From positions 7,002,329 to 7,066,328 of the forward strand of contig NC_034424.1 of the NCBI RefSeq assembly GCF_002078875.1: 64,000 bases of DNA, in the 5' to 3' direction. A program made the translations under genes and the position numbers. The stretch's first letter is position 1. Every line of letters begins with the position of its first letter. A model generated the notes under the pieces. It ran no database searches. It was not told where the DNA came from and saw only the letters and a list, made by a program, of their open reading frames with translations. Of this stretch, positions 42,205 through 55,074 are shown one piece after another. This DNA is from Numida meleagris (taxonomy: Eukaryota; Chordata; Aves; Galliformes; Numididae).

Positions 42205-45200
42205 CCACAGCATCTCACTTTGGCCACGATGAGCTGGCTGTGACCACGCAGCACAGCTCCGGTGCTGATGAACATTTTGTCACAAATACCAAACCCCAAA
42301 CAGTGGCACTCCTGAAGGGATTGCCTGCAACTTGCAGCAATCTCAAGGTGCCAGCTCTGCCCTCACCTCCTTGGGAGAGGTCCTGAAGGCTGGGCTGGCA
42401 TGCTCCAGCATTTTCCTGCCTGGATTTCATGCTGCTGAAAGAAAAAAGGTTCTCTGCGCTGCATTACAGGCGAGCAGCCTCCCTCACCCTGCATACTAAA
42501 GCCTCGCTTTTGTGCTCGCATGCCTCTCCTCGAGGCTCTGTAGAATTTCATTCCAGCAGACAGTATTACATCGTCCACTTCCTTTACACTGCACTAAAAC
42601 CCCAAGTGCTCTGGGGTGGGACATGCGCCTGGTGAGCGGACAGCATCAGGGGCACAGGGCACAAGTGCAGAAGAGCTGGGGGGAGCTCGAGGTCAGAGGT
42701 GGGGACCAGGAGCAGCACTCCATCCCATCATCCTGCCGCTGTCACCTTGACAGCCAGCCCCTTTCCTCACCCTTTTCTGCCCTGATTTTCCATGCCACAG
42801 CCATCCTGTCGCCTGCGTTTCGGTGATGGTACTCGGAGAAATTAGGGCAACTGCTGCACGGGGTTTTTATCAGGATTGCCAAACTCTTTCAGCATTTTTA
42901 GAAAGGGTTTGAAAAGAAGCCAAGTCGTTTCTCCTTCTTCTGTTTCTTTTCCTCCACCTCCTCCCTCCCCGCCCCCCCCTTGGCTGTCTGCGGATGCTTT
43001 GGGATGAATTAATTTAGACGTGTGGTTTTGAATGTTTTTGGCTCCTGGTTATCGAGCCATTCAGCAGCTCTCGGAGCCTCCCCCATTGGCTGTTATTGAA
43101 CCAGACAGAGAGGGGCGGAGGAGATGGCAGCGGCCTGATTTGTTGGCTTGTTAGTTCTGCTCCTGCGAGCCGTCCATCGTCTCATATTTCTGAACGCTGA
43201 CAGGGAGAGACGTCAGCCAAAACGCTGCTCGGTGCCTCCTTCGCGCTGCTGGGAGCGATGCTCGTTGCAAGCCAAGCAGAGTGCTTCGGTCTCCCCTTCC
43301 CATCCCCAACCACATCACCCCCCCATCCCCATGCTGGGGCCGCCCCAGTTCTGCCCTGGGGTGCTTTGGGCAGCACGGGGATGTGGAGGCGATGGTGACA
43401 GCAATAGGCACGAGGAGACATCATGAGCATCCTGGGTTGTGGGAGTGCTGGTGCAAACCCCAAACCCCCAGGAGACCCCGACTCGTGGCCTTGGGTGCAG
43501 CTCTCACAGAGCAACCCAGAGTGTTGGCAGAAGCAGAAATAAGTGCTAAACCCTCCCATCCAGCTCTGCCTGCTGGGGCTGTGCTGGGGGAGCGCTGAGC
43601 CCTTTCATCGCAGGGAGGATTGTTAGAATCCATCATTTTCTCAGCTTTCTAGTTAAATTTTAAAAGCCCACCTGAAACCCTCATTAGTACCCGCCAAGAC
43701 TTTCTTTGAGTGTACTCCTGCTCTGATTTCATACTGAGCTAATACTTAAGAAAAATATTATCTCCCTGCTTGGCTTGCCGCCATCCCAGTGTGTTTGCGT
43801 TGCCCCAGTTCATTGGTGCTGCTGGTGGGGCTCCCTCCAGCTGCACTGGGACTCGCCTTGCTTTGGGGTCAGGGCCCAGGTGAAATGGGGCTGGGAGAAA
43901 TCCCTTCGAGCCAGGGCAGGCGGAGTGATGGTGGCAGTGCTTTAGGTAGCAATGAGAAGTGCAGAGCCCTACTTTGTGCCATTTGTGGGGTGGCACTGGG
44001 AACAGAGAGAAGGTCTGTGGGTGCAGAAGCTCTTGCTGTCCATCTGTGTCATCCATCTGAAGCGCTGAGTACCCGCTGGTAATTTCCCTCTGCTTGTACA
44101 GCTGCTGGGGCTGGGGCTGAAGGATGTTTTAATGCACTCATCTCGTGCGGAGCACTTGATGAGTACATGAGCACATCTCCTTCTTGCAAGTGGGGAAGAA
44201 TAGAGGGGCATGCAGGAGGGCGAGGAGCGCGGTGCGGGCTTGCTGAGAGCCAGAGGAGCAGCAGTGAGGCTCTCTGAGAGCAGCCTTCCTCCAGCTGGGC
44301 TCCTCTTTTGCAATTCCAGTGTCTTGTTTCTCAGTAATTTATATCGACAGAGTCTTTCAAAACACTTTAGGGCTGTTTACAGCATTGAGCAAGAACATTT
44401 TGTCTCTCCATTCTTAAAGATGATCCTCTTCTGCGTCCTCCCTCATTCCGCTGCCCCTCTCCTGCCCCATCCATGGTTGGGATGTGGTTGTCCCTGGTCC
44501 CCTGGCACATGGGTCCCTGTTGTAGTGACGGCGTAGAAGTCCATGCCCAGACCTGTCCCCTTCCCACTAGCACTGACCAGTTTAAAACCTTTCACAGCCT
44601 TCTTCAGCCCGGCAGGCAGAAGCCCTTTGAAACCCTCGAACACGGGGAAATGAAGCAAGGGACACGGGCTCCTGGGTGGGCAAATTCCTGCCATAAAAGC
44701 AAGCGTGCAGGCAACGTGCGGCCAAAGTGCCAGCAGTGCCCATGGCAGCTGTAATGCAGCCAAGGAGAAGGAGCAGAGGGCAGCACGGTCCCACGACAGG
44801 CGAGAGGCTGAGTCCACTTAGATTAAAGCTCATGCATTTGACTCCCCATGTCACAATAATCCTCCTCTTTGCGCTTCCCTGAGAAGGCTGGAGATCCCAA
44901 TTATTTTAGAGTCTGCTGTTTTCCACGCTCTTGGCTTTGATTAAGACTTTTCCTCTTTCAGGCAGACATCAAAGCGAAACCCAGTGTTTCCCAGCGCTAT
45001 GTCATGGGCTTGGGGTCTTCTTGCTGCTTCCTTGTGATGGGGTGGCAAAGCAACAGAGAGGGAGCACCAGTGGGCTTCCCCTGTCCATGAAGGCACGATG
45101 CACTGCTCCTCCTTTCTCCTTCATCAGAAGAACCATTGTGACAGCATCCACCCCAATTAACCCCCTTGCTCCCCCATTCCCATTTCCGTGCAGAGACCTT

Positions 45201-45988
45201 AAATGTGTTCAGGGAAGAAATGGGGGTGTATTCCTCGAGGATGCTCACTCGACACCTGGCATCTGGCTGCTGAGAGCCTGTCAGGAGCTGCCTGCGTGCT
45301 GGGTGCTCCCCGTGATGAGAACTGTTCAAAGTGGATGAGCTTTCTGTCAACAACTTAATAATCTGCGTCTGCCACCATCCAGTGTCAGCCGACACTCCTG
45401 TAACGAACGGCTGATAAGGACGAGGTTAGACTGGGGAAAATGGGCTGTTTTGTCAGCACGGTGTTCTTGTCAACAAAAAGGCTCTGGAAAAGCTTGCCCA
45501 GGATGATTCACCAGCCCCACAACCCCGTGTGTCCCACAGCGTCTCTTCCCCCACAGCAACTGCAGCAGACGGAGCAGCAGAAAGCCCTGCAGTAAGCAGA
45601 TGTGGTTGTGCCTCCTCCTAACCCCAAGCAATTAGCCTGGTTTTAGTCCTCAGCCTTCTCAATCTCTTCCCCACATTTTTATTTTTTCGAACTCTTTGCT
45701 CTTGTATGTGTGGGATTTTTTATTTCCCCCTCAAATCCATGATGAAGTGGCTGCAGCTTTGCCCTGCAGCCAGGACTCCTGCAGCTGAGCTATGCTCTGT
45801 GCCATGCTCTGTGCAGAGGAACATTCCCTTCCGTTGTTAAAACTGATGGGAAAATGGGAGTGAGGGCTCAAGGTATGACACATCTCAGCCAGGTCTCGAC
45901 CCACTTCTGCCTCTGAATGAGCTGGTGCGAACCTGGGGACCAGTAGGGTGGTGGGGAGAAGGGGCAGCTGCTCCTGGGTCTGTCTCAG
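42205..45988. other. Gene-free stretch; possible element at 43620-43750
   Basis: No gene seen. The block 43620-43750 (CTAGTTAAATTTTAAAAGCC, CCCTCATTAGTACC, GAGCTAATACTTAAG) is AT-rich and motif-dense between GC-rich parts, and may be a conserved element. A C-rich run occurs at 42970-42980. Confidence 0.35.
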
Positions 45989-45990
45989 TT

Positions 45991-46355
45991 CCACCATGGG
46001 TGGAGCACCAAAATCCCATCACCCAGCCCTGCCATGAATGGAGCACCACAGCCCCATCACCCACCACCTATCTCCACCATGGATGGGGCACCACAACCCC
46101 ATGACCCCATCACCTGGCCCCTCCATGGATGGGGCAACACGACCCCATCACCATGACCCCATCCATCCCTGCATGAATGGAGCACCATGACCCATCATCC
46201 AGCCCCACCATGGATGGAGAACCACAACTCCATAATCCAGCCTTGCACAGATGGAGCACCGTGGCCTCCTCACCATTACACCATCACCCAGCCCCACTGC
46301 AGATGGAGCACCATGACTCCATCACCATCCCCCATTATCCAGCCCAATGTGGAGG
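45991..46355 (+). repeat. Minisatellite, about 8 copies of a 38-51 bp unit
   Basis: Units follow CCACCATGGATGGAGCACCA, then (C/T)GACCCCATCACCCAGCC, with internal CACCATGACCCCAT insertions that vary the length. Copies begin near 45991, 46029, 46074, 46120, 46167, 46204, 46242 and 46293. The variable unit length suggests slippage within the CCATCACC part. Confidence 0.88.
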
Positions 46356-46905
46356 TGACCGAAGAGCCCAGAGCATGGGTCAGGAGCCCTGGTAGGACAC
46401 CAGCCCATCCTCATTGCACAACAGGAGCTGTCCCAGAGGATTCTTCTGGGGAAAGGAGAAATTAATGCTGGGGGAGCAAATTCCTCCGGCTGCTTGAGGC
46501 CAGAGCTCAGCGCTCTGGAATGCCAGAAAGATAACACTGCCTGGACATGGGGGTGGGTGTATAAAGGGACTGCAGATGCAAACAGCAGCCCAGCAGCACA
46601 TCCTTGCGATGGGCAGAGAGGGGCTGGGAGCAGAGCTCTGGCCAGAGACCTTCCTTGGGCAGCGGTGCACTGGTTGAAGCCCAAAACTCACAGCTTTAAG
46701 CAGCTTCATCTCCGTTCTTCATGTTGGCACTGGAGCAGGAGAGCCAAGCAAACCCTGGGGCTGCTTTTCTGCAACCCCCCAGAGGTATTTGCTATCCCTG
46801 CATTTGCACACGCTTTGTCAAAAGGGCAAGCTGCTTGGCTGCAACGCAGGCAGGAGGCTTTTGGGTCTGAAAAATAAGGCAGGAGCCTTCAGCTGTTCAA
46901 AGCAT
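46356..46905. other. Gene-free stretch
   Basis: Nothing recognised. Confidence 0.4.
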
Positions 46906-46911
46906 CAGCTC

Positions 46912-47110
46912 CAGGAGTATTAAATTTCCACCTATTCCATCAGAGATTGGCATGTCCCATTATGTTATGACATGTTTGTTGGAAATGACACTTCCATTAT
47001 GCGCTACAATTTCCGATATGCCATCAAGTAATGGAGAGAAATATTAAATCGACACATTCCCTAGAATAACACAAATGCTAAAGCTCCTATTTTTTTATTT
47101 AAGAAGACTC
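46912..47110. promoter_or_regulatory. Candidate conserved non-coding element
   Basis: An AT-rich block with ATTATGTTATGACATG, TTCCATTATGCGC, CAAGTAATGG and GAAATATTAAATCG. It contrasts with GC-rich flanks and lacks repeat signatures, which is typical of enhancers in gene deserts. Inference only. Confidence 0.3.
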
Positions 47111-49400
47111 TCCAGATGCCATTTTTTAACTGATTTCCTTTTTTTTTTTTTGTTTTACTTTTGAAAAGAAACTTGAACATTTTTCTAACAAATATTTTAA
47201 TGCATGGGGGTGGATGGGGAGAATTTCCCCGGAAGTATATGGGGCAAAGTGGGGACTGCAGCCTGGCCCTGTCCTAGCTTTGCTCAAGCAGTACTGCTGA
47301 TACCAAAGCTATTTAGCTGAAAGCTAGCCTGGAGATGTCTGCATATGATGCAATCACATTTCTGGCTGCAGGGAGGTACACTCTGTTGTTTCTTTTTGCT
47401 ATAAAGTTTTCAATGCGTTCAACAAAAAAGACTTTGTGGACAGATTTGGGCACGTAGGAAACCAACGCCCACAAACCCCAACTTCTGTTGGCCTTCATTT
47501 TTGCAGGAAGCATGCAGGTATTAACACTTTTCATGTACAAATTCCCATTTTTGTAAAAAAATAGTCACGGGACATTCATTTGAAACTGGCATTTGATACG
47601 CATGTATGTACTACTCTGTAGTTTCCAATTCATCAGGTAAATTTGCCACTAGCCGTACCCACTCATGCTCTCTGCTAGAGCAGCATGGAAAATCAAAGCC
47701 ACTTTGCATGGCTCAGGAAGAAGAACCTTGCAAGCTGCCAACATCTGCTTTGATCTTGCTGCTGCTGGGAGCGCAGAGGGAGATGGGGTTTGTGACACAG
47801 GAGCAGTCATGCTGATGGACCCCGGGAAGAGGCAGTCATCTTTCAAAGTGATTCCACCTGAATTCATCCTCAGTGCCCGGGTGGGATCGAGTCACGTTCC
47901 CATTGCCATATCCAGAGCAGAGGGAGCGGTCGTGCCATGGGTCCGTCCACCTGGGGCTGATTCCATGCTCAGAAGGAACACTGCTGGTTTCAGTGCTGGC
48001 AGCTGGCATCACTCCCCTTGGAATCGAGCAGCAAAGCACTTGGTCTCTTCATCCAGCCCGGGAAGCGCGGCCTTGCTGGCCCAAGCAGAACTATTTCTGG
48101 CAGGGCACGCTCGCTGCTAGAGCCGGAGCTGAGCTCACTCATTTCCTCCATGCTAAGGAAATGCAGAGGGATTTTCGGTGGATTCTCCATAACCTCATTT
48201 CTGAGATGAGGATTGCTTCCACAGAATAGAGCTCAAGTTCTCAGACACACAGACTGTCCTGCAGCTCGGGGGCGAGGGGCTGCTGCCCTCGCTGTGCTCA
48301 TCCACCGCTGCCAGGATGTGCTGCTGGCACCAAATTCCTGGCACTGCCGGTCATCCCTCCTTGTTTACAGCATCCACCTCTGTGAGGCTCCGAGTCAGCA
48401 CTTCCTGAATGGCTCCTTTAATGGAAAACATGACATCTCGTCCAGGACACTGAGCCAAGCTGGGCACGGGGCTGTCTCAGGGCTTCACCCAGCCAGGTGC
48501 TATCTGCGCATCCTGTTTTCGGAAGGGGTCCGGCCAGGTGCCCACATCCTGCTTCAGGAATGCTGAACTCCATTCACCTCCTTTGGAAGCCTGGTTTTAA
48601 GCCCACGCTTCGCTTCCGTTGTGTCCTTTGGTCTGAGGGAAGCCAGCGGGGTCTCCTGTACATCGCTTAAAGTTTAACAGCGGCTGAACCCAAACCTGGA
48701 TATTCAGGGCCAGAAGTGGGTCCTTTTCTAACAGTGACACTTGGAAGCTTGTAGGACTCCAAATGCTTTGCAAAGAACACAGCACTGATGCTGACTTCTT
48801 GCAAACGAGCTGCAGAGGGTCACCTGGCATGGCCCAAGGGGGTGCTGGGAAAGGCCACCCCACATCTCCTGCTCCCATGGGGCTGGGGGGACGCAGTGGG
48901 GCTGGTGGCAGGCCTGCAGCCTGGCCGTGTCACCAGTTATAATGGCAGCTCCCATCTGAGCTCTCCTGGAGCTGTGGCAGGAGCAGCAAGAGGAGATCCC
49001 TGGAACCAGTGCTTTTGCATTGCAGGGTAATTCTCCTCCTGCACTGCCTTCAGTACTGAGATGGGAATCCTGCAGATTCTGGGGGAGGGAGGACCGAGCC
49101 TGAAATATGTATTTAACCTGCTCTCAGCACAGATCTTTCCCTTCAGACTTGTTTAAAAATAATATTTTTCTCTTTTTTCTATCCTTTTCTTTGCACTGGG
49201 AAAGATGCCAGAGGAGAACTGAGCTGCTTCTGTCTGCACAGACCCAGCTCATTTCCAGGCAGGAGCTGGGCAGGGAGTAGGGAATCAGCCTGGGTACAAC
49301 CCATGCATGCACCTCACAACCTGATCCTGGGCTCCCAGCTCCACGTCTGCACTGTAACTCTGCAAGGAGAGGGTTTCCTCTTGGAGGGATGGATCTGTTT
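47111..49400. other. Gene-free stretch
   Basis: T-rich at 47090-47200, GC-richer later. The minus and plus frames here overlap each other and have no domains. Nothing recognised. Confidence 0.4.
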
Positions 49401-49403
49401 GGG

Positions 49404-49503
49404 CATAGAATCACAGAATTGTTTGAGTTGGAAGGGACCCTTAAAGATAATCAGATCCAATTCCTTGCAGTGAATGGGCACCTACAGCTCAGCTGGGGAG
49501 ATC
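49404..49503 (-). mobile_element. CR1 LINE 3'-end fragment, minus orientation
   Basis: CATAGAATCACAGAATTGTT, GAGTTGGAAGGGACCCTTAA, AGATAATCAGATCCAATTCC and GGGCACCTACAGCTCAGCT match the reversed CR1 3' end in order. Confidence 0.92.
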
Positions 49504-50325
49504 TGGCATCTGGGAGAGCTCCTCCAGGTTCACTTCTAAGAGCACGGCTGTGTGCGAAGCGGTGGGCAGAATGGGGGAGCAGAAGAGCCAGGAGGCGAGG
49601 TTTGAAATAAAACCTTGATTTTTCTCTTGAGAATGGAAACATCACATACAGAATGCCACAGTTCAGTTCCTAAAGAAGTGACCTTAAATCTTGACCCGTT
49701 TGGCTCTATTGGAGAGACATGAGGACGAGTCTCACCTGCCCTGAGCAGTGAGTTCCCGTGACGGTCTATAACTTGTTCCAAATATATTCATTTTGAATTC
49801 TACCTGTTTAACACAAAACCTTATTTCTGCTCCAAAAGACAACAGGACTGCAGCATCCCTGGCTGGGACTGGCCCCTGCCCTACAGATGGGAATTGCCAA
49901 TTGCTCTTGGCAGGAGCCTGGCAGAGGCAGACTTGGCAGTGATCATTCTTGGCAGCGCTGGGGCACTGCTTGTAGCCAATTATCTCTAAGCCCTTCGTGG
50001 CCATCGGAGGCTGCCCTGGAATGCTGGGCTGCAGACCTGCTCGTGGGAGTGACAATGCCACATGAAGTCCTGGGTGGGTCTGATGCCAGGAGCAACGTCC
50101 CACAGTGTTTCTGGGTTGTGCGTGGGTTGCAAACAGAAACCAGATATTCCAATCCCCTGCTTTGTACCCGGGGCCATCCCAGTACCAGAGACATTCCAGG
50201 CAGGTGAGAAGGGGATTTGTTGCGTAGATATCGATGTTGGTGGTTGAAGGATCAAAGTCTGGGGGCTGATGCTGAAGGAGGTGGGTGGGTGCTGGAAACG
50301 GGCTGCTCTGGGTTTCCATTGAGAC
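49504..50325. other. Gene-free stretch
   Basis: The 195-codon minus frame at 49732-50319 has stronger competing frames on the other strand and no domain. Nothing recognised. Confidence 0.4.
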
Positions 50326-50326
50326 A

Positions 50327-50403
50327 TCATAGAATCAAAGAATCATTAAATCATTAAGATTGGAAAAGACCTCTAAGATCATCTAGTCCATCTAGCCCAT
50401 GGG
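50327..50403 (-). mobile_element. CR1 LINE 3'-end fragment, minus orientation
   Basis: ATCATAGAATCAAAGAATC, ATTAAGATTGGAAAAGACCT and CTAAGATCATCTAGTCCATC match the reversed CR1 3' end. It has an extra short ATCATTAA duplication. Confidence 0.9.
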
Positions 50404-50404
50404 A

Positions 50405-53275
50405 GCCCTTGGACAGCAGCTGGTGGGAGATACTGCTCCATCAACCACACTGACATTGCTCATCTTTAGCCTTTAGTTTCTGGAGTCCTGGTTCTATGGA
50501 CATTTCAATTATAATTACAATAATAGTAAAAAAAGTCCTTCTGGTATCCCTGACAAAGATGAAATCCAGAGTTTCAGAAGAGGACAAGGGACTGGAAAAG
50601 TGAAGAAAATGGCTCTCTCCCATATGAAAGGCTGAGGCAGGGCACTCTGCATCACTCTCGAGATAGGATGAAAATCACTGTCCTGGGAATTCTTTTCCTG
50701 AAGGGGAAATTCAACATTTTCATTGCTTCAGCCTTATCAAAACCTCTTGCTTTGACACGGCACGACAGCCTGGGACCATGACAGTCAAATCAATATGCGT
50801 CCAAGCTGTCTAAAGGAGTGTGATCTTTTTCAGCTCCAAATTAAGCAGATGTTAGTGCTTCCCCACCACAAGTGTGGGTTGGGGGCCATAGAAAGATGTG
50901 AGGCTGTGTCCCATGGCTTAGCATCAGCAGCTCAGCCACCCCCAGGAGCACTCCAAGGTTCATGGGTAAGGCTGTCCCACATCCAAATTACAGGGGACAG
51001 GGGGTTTTCTTTCACTCAGATCCATGGATTATTGCTGCTGGGAGCATTTCGGCCTCTGCTCAGCCTGTAGGCAAACCTGTTCTGCTCCCTGGGCTCACAG
51101 CTTCCTCGATAGCTGCTACAAAGAGCCATTGTGCGTCCTGCCCGCGGCAGCCTTCGTCGGAAGAGGCACCTCTTGCCCACTTAGTGGGGAGATAAAGGCT
51201 GGTTTGTCTGGAGTGGGAGGGAAGCGCGGGCTGTGCGCTGCCAGGATTTGAGGCGTGCGGGCGGGAGCTGGGGGCGAAGGCAGCCCTGGGCTCCAGCTGC
51301 TGTTGGGGGCACTCCAAGGCATTCCTGCCCCATCTGGATGGAAAACAAGGATCCCCCCCTCCCTCTGAGCTCTGTTTCTGTTTTGTTTTTCACACCTCCC
51401 CCAGCCCTCTCTATCCCCCCAGCCCTCCTGTGACTGGGTTCAGAAGCAGCCCCTCCAGCGGGGCAAGCCCTGGCGTGGGGACAGGGTGCATCCAAATTCC
51501 TGGGGTTTGTCTGTGGGCTTCAGCTGTGGGATGGGCATGGACATCACAGGGCCAAAATATGCAGTGAGGCTGAGGGTGGGCTCATTGGGGAGTAACACCT
51601 CAGCCTGAAACCTGCAAGGAACAAAGCACTTCAACACCTCCTCCATCCCAACTGCTGGCTCTGAGGGCTCTGGGAAGGAGGGAAAAGCAGGAAAGCCTAG
51701 TATAGGAGCAGCACCGGGCAAAGCACATCTGGCTGATGGCACTGTGACTGGAGGACGTGTCCCAGCCTCTCCTGGGTGACACGAGGCCACTTCATTGCGA
51801 TCGATGCTGCTCAAAAATATATGCTTCCAGGGCGGTGTGGCAGATGTTGCGTTCCTGACAGATTATGGCATGCCTCAAGAGCTGCTGTAATGCGGGAGGT
51901 TTGGAGGCTGTGACTGGCACCATCTGAGCAGGCCGATAGCCCTGCAGAGACATGCTGCCTGCAGTGCTGTTCTGCATTAGCAATGTGGAATTCAGCAGTA
52001 AGGATGCCAGGCAGAGTGGGGACCTTCCCCAGGACATCTGTCTGCTGTTGGAGTTGGTGCGAGAGGGTTTGTCCCATTGCTGGGATGAGTGCTGAGTAGA
52101 GGCAAAACTTTCAGCAGCAGCTGAAGATGCAGAGAGAGGAGTTATGGGGATACAGAGGATGAGCGGGAGCAGTGGGATGGATGAGGTACCCAGGGCTATA
52201 GGACACATATAGGACACATGATCACCTCCAACCTCTGCCTGGTGCCACCTCTTCACTGCCTAGGAAAGAGTGTGGGAAGACTTTGTCAGACTGCAGCTAG
52301 TAGTTGCACTGTAGCTAATGCAGAACAGTCCCTCCAGCGGTTTCCTGATGTTACATAGCTCATGGCAGGATGCAGAGGGAGAGAAAGCTCCAGAGCTGGT
52401 GGGGATCTGGAGCTTATTGCAAAAGGGCTCTGCCTTTAGGTCAAGAACTGAAGGTAGATTCCATGCCTCCCATCCTATGGGAGAGATCCCATGCTGCAGC
52501 ATGACTCAGGGCTGGAGTGCTTCAGTATGGCTGGGTTTAAGCAGAAAAAAAAGAAGGCAATGTTGTTCCTCCAAGTAAACCCTGCACATGTGCTGCCATG
52601 GCCGTGGCAGCATGTGTCTCTGATTTCCATGCAGCCTGGGAAGTGCCACATCCGCCTTATGTTTGGAATATTTCAGCTCTCCAAGGCCTGAATTTAACCC
52701 CTGCTCTCTCCTCCTCCTGTGGAATGGTTTGTTGAATGAAGCTGGAGGTCGGGGATGTGCAGACATGATGGAAGAGCAGCGTGGCATCCCTCAGGCACTG
52801 CCCCGGGTGGTGGGATGCTGCAGGACGTGGCGTGGTAAAGGCCCTGTGCTTTTCCCCCATGTGCTTCCAGAAAGGACTTCATCCTGAAAAGGGATGCCAG
52901 GACAGGAAAGGTATTGAATTGGCTCTGTCACACAAATAGATCCAATGACCTTTCTCTGGCAAAGCACCAACTAACGCTGCACGGATTTATTCTAAGGAGT
53001 TGTCAGCTGCGGAAGAGTGCGGCCATTCCACAAACAGGAGATGCAGAGGTGGAAGGATGGACAGACAGACAGACGGGCTGGGGGGGCAGCTGAACAGAGA
53101 TGAACGCAGCCTTTGCAAAGCCTTGTTTAAGTGCCCTCGCTTCTCACGTGGGCTTTGAGGGCGTCGATGCCTTTGGAAGGGCACGTCGTGTATCTTCGCA
53201 CCGCTCCTGTGTGTGGCAGTGTTTGCACAGTGTTGGTCGCTCATCCCGTACGCCTGTCCTGGCTCAAGGCTCCCT
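50405..53275. other. Gene-free stretch
   Basis: No gene I can support. The minus-strand frames at 51792-52256 (154 codons) and 52260-52502 lie end to end and look somewhat protein-like, but I see no domain and no transposon hallmark. Confidence 0.35.
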
Positions 53276-53277
53276 TC

Positions 53278-53395
53278 CGGATGGGGAAACTGAGGCACGT
53301 AGAGCAAAGTCACTTCTAAAGGTCCCATAACGGCAGGACGCCAAGCTGGGATGGCAGAACCGAGGTCCCCTGTTCTCCCTGTCCTCTCCCCTCGC
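53278..53395 (+). repeat. Ancient MIR/L2-like repeat fragment
   Basis: CGGATGGGGAAACTGAGGCA, AGCAAAGTCACTTCTAAAGG, CCAAGCTGGGATGGCAGAAC and CGAGGTCCCCTGTTCTCCCT follow the order of the MIR/L2 3' region (GGGGAAACTGAGGCA ... AAGTCAC ... GCTGGGAT ... AACCCAGGTC ... CTGACTCC type). Part of the 190-codon minus frame 52987-53559 is made of this repeat. Confidence 0.6.
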
Positions 53396-54323
53396 TGCGT
53401 TGCCCAAGCAGTGCTCCCTGGGAAGATGTCCTCCCCTTCAGAGTGTGGCAAACACCCACCTTTGGGACGCCGTGTGCCCGTCTGAGTCACGCAGGAAGAG
53501 CACAGAGCCGGGAGGTGGGAGCTGGGCACTTTCCAGGAAAAGCTGGGCTGAAACCACACAAGCCATTTCCTTGCAGACTCGAGCCATTATCCCACCGCCA
53601 GACACAAGCACGTTGCACTCGGTGAGCGCTGGGGAGGTGGGGGGTGCTCCCACACGGCCTCACTGCAAAGCTCTGCTCCCAGAAGAATGCTCTGGCAGGG
53701 GATGGCCGTGGGGCCATCGCTGACACATTGCTCTTTTCACTTCTTCTGCGGCATCCGTGGAGAAACCACCCCGTTGCCTTGTTAGCAGCAATGGGCACAG
53801 GGGCAGTCTCCTCCCTGCGTGGTTTTTTGGTCAGTTCTAACCCAAACCAGACACCAGCTAAGAAAAATCCCTGCTCCCCATTTGGAGGGATGGAGGACTT
53901 TGCTGTGGGCTGCAGCTCATCCAGCTTTCAGGCAAATATCCACAGCTCTGGGCTCGTCCTTCCGCAGAAGAGGCACTTTTGGCTCCAAGTGCAAATTTCA
54001 GGGTGTGATTGTCTGTTCTGCACTGAAACATTGCAAGATTAATGGAAAAGTGATACTGGGAGAAGCTGATTTGCGTTACTGTTGAGAGAAGTTGTGGCTT
54101 TCTTGTGGCTGGGGCTGTAGGAGTCCAAATGTGACCCCGGGCAATTCATCCCATTCCTCATTTCCAGGAGAGGTGAAACAAAGGGAAAACCAACACCCCA
54201 GCTCCTGGGACACTGGCAGGTTGCTCAGCCAGGCAGCAGAGCTCAGGCCACGAAGCAGCGACGTTACTGTGAGCTTTGGCCAGAAACACAGAAAAAATGC
54301 CAAAACTCACGGAGCCCATGTTC
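53396..54323. other. Gene-free stretch
   Basis: Nothing recognised. Confidence 0.4.
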
Positions 54324-54394
54324 ACTGCAGGGAGTTGGATTGGATGAGCTTTAAAGGCCCCTTCCAGCTCAAACCATGCGATGATTTCTATGAT
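54324..54394 (+). mobile_element. CR1 LINE 3'-end fragment, plus orientation
   Basis: GCAGGGAGTTGGATTGGATG, AGCTTTAAAGGCCCCTTCCA, GCTCAAACCATGCGATG and ATTTCTATGAT match the CR1 3' tip with the terminal ATGATTCTATGA-type repeats. Confidence 0.88.
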
Positions 54395-54469
54395 CCCTTC
54401 CTGCATCTCCCTGCTCTCTCTGTGAGATTGTCTTCGTTCACAAGTCGACCAGCAGCAATCATGTGAGCT

Positions 54470-54760
54470 CTATAAACATTTAATGGAAGAGACACTTTTA
54501 ATGTAATTATAATTTAAGCATAAAATATGTCACTTCTGTAGGATTTTGTTGTCTGGTGCATAATTACTTTATGGCACTATAAAAATATATTGCATTATGA
54601 TGCCTTACCGTGCTTTGCTCAAATAATTTATAGCACAGTAATAGCGTGGAACGATAGTCAAGACCATTGTACCCAATCTAGCATATACATAGGAATTGTG
54701 GAAAATAATGATCGTGTTTAAGCGCTCATTTAATTATTTTTCGGTCTGGGCTGAGGTGTT
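54470..54760. promoter_or_regulatory. Candidate conserved enhancer, clustered TAAT sites
   Basis: A strongly AT-rich island with many homeodomain cores: TTTTAATGTAATTATAATTT, GTGCATAATTACTTTATGG, CAAATAATTTATAG and TTTAATTATTTTTC. Flanks are GC-richer and partly CR1. No coding frame or repeat signature. Function is inferred. Confidence 0.38.
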
Positions 54761-55011
54761 TTTTTATCCCAGTTTCATCCCTGCATCCCCACTGGATTAT
54801 AGTCAAGGTATCCAGAGGGATACTTAAAAAGCAAAGACATGGGAGCCGAATGCAGAGGGTTTTTTTTTTATGTGCCATTTCCAAACAATGGGAGGGAAGA
54901 GTAGGGTTGGCCACAGGTTATCAGGGCTGGATACAGCTTCCAGAATTTCTTCCCAAAGCCACATGTTGGAAACCTTCCCACTGTGAGCCCACTGAGACAT
55001 CAAGACACAGC

Positions 55012-55070
55012 ATCGAGGGCTGGCCTTGGTGATTGTAGAGGTCTTTTCCAGCATCAATGGTTCTGATTTC
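55012..55070 (+). mobile_element. CR1 LINE 3'-tip fragment, plus orientation
   Basis: GGCTGGCCTTGGTGATTGTA, GAGGTCTTTTCCAGCATCAA and TGGTTCTGATT correspond to the CR1 3' tip (GGACTTGATGATCTTAGAGG and TCTTTTCCAACC types). Diverged. Confidence 0.6.
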
Positions 55071-55074
55071 TCCG

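Noticed and set aside
51792..52502. Adjacent minus-strand frames (154 and 80 codons)
   Set aside because: Somewhat protein-like, but no domain, no transposon hallmark and no splice or poly(A) signals that fit. A protein search would settle it.
52987..53559. 190-codon minus-strand frame
   Set aside because: Part of it is made of the MIR/L2-like repeat at 53278-53395; composition and ends are not gene-like.
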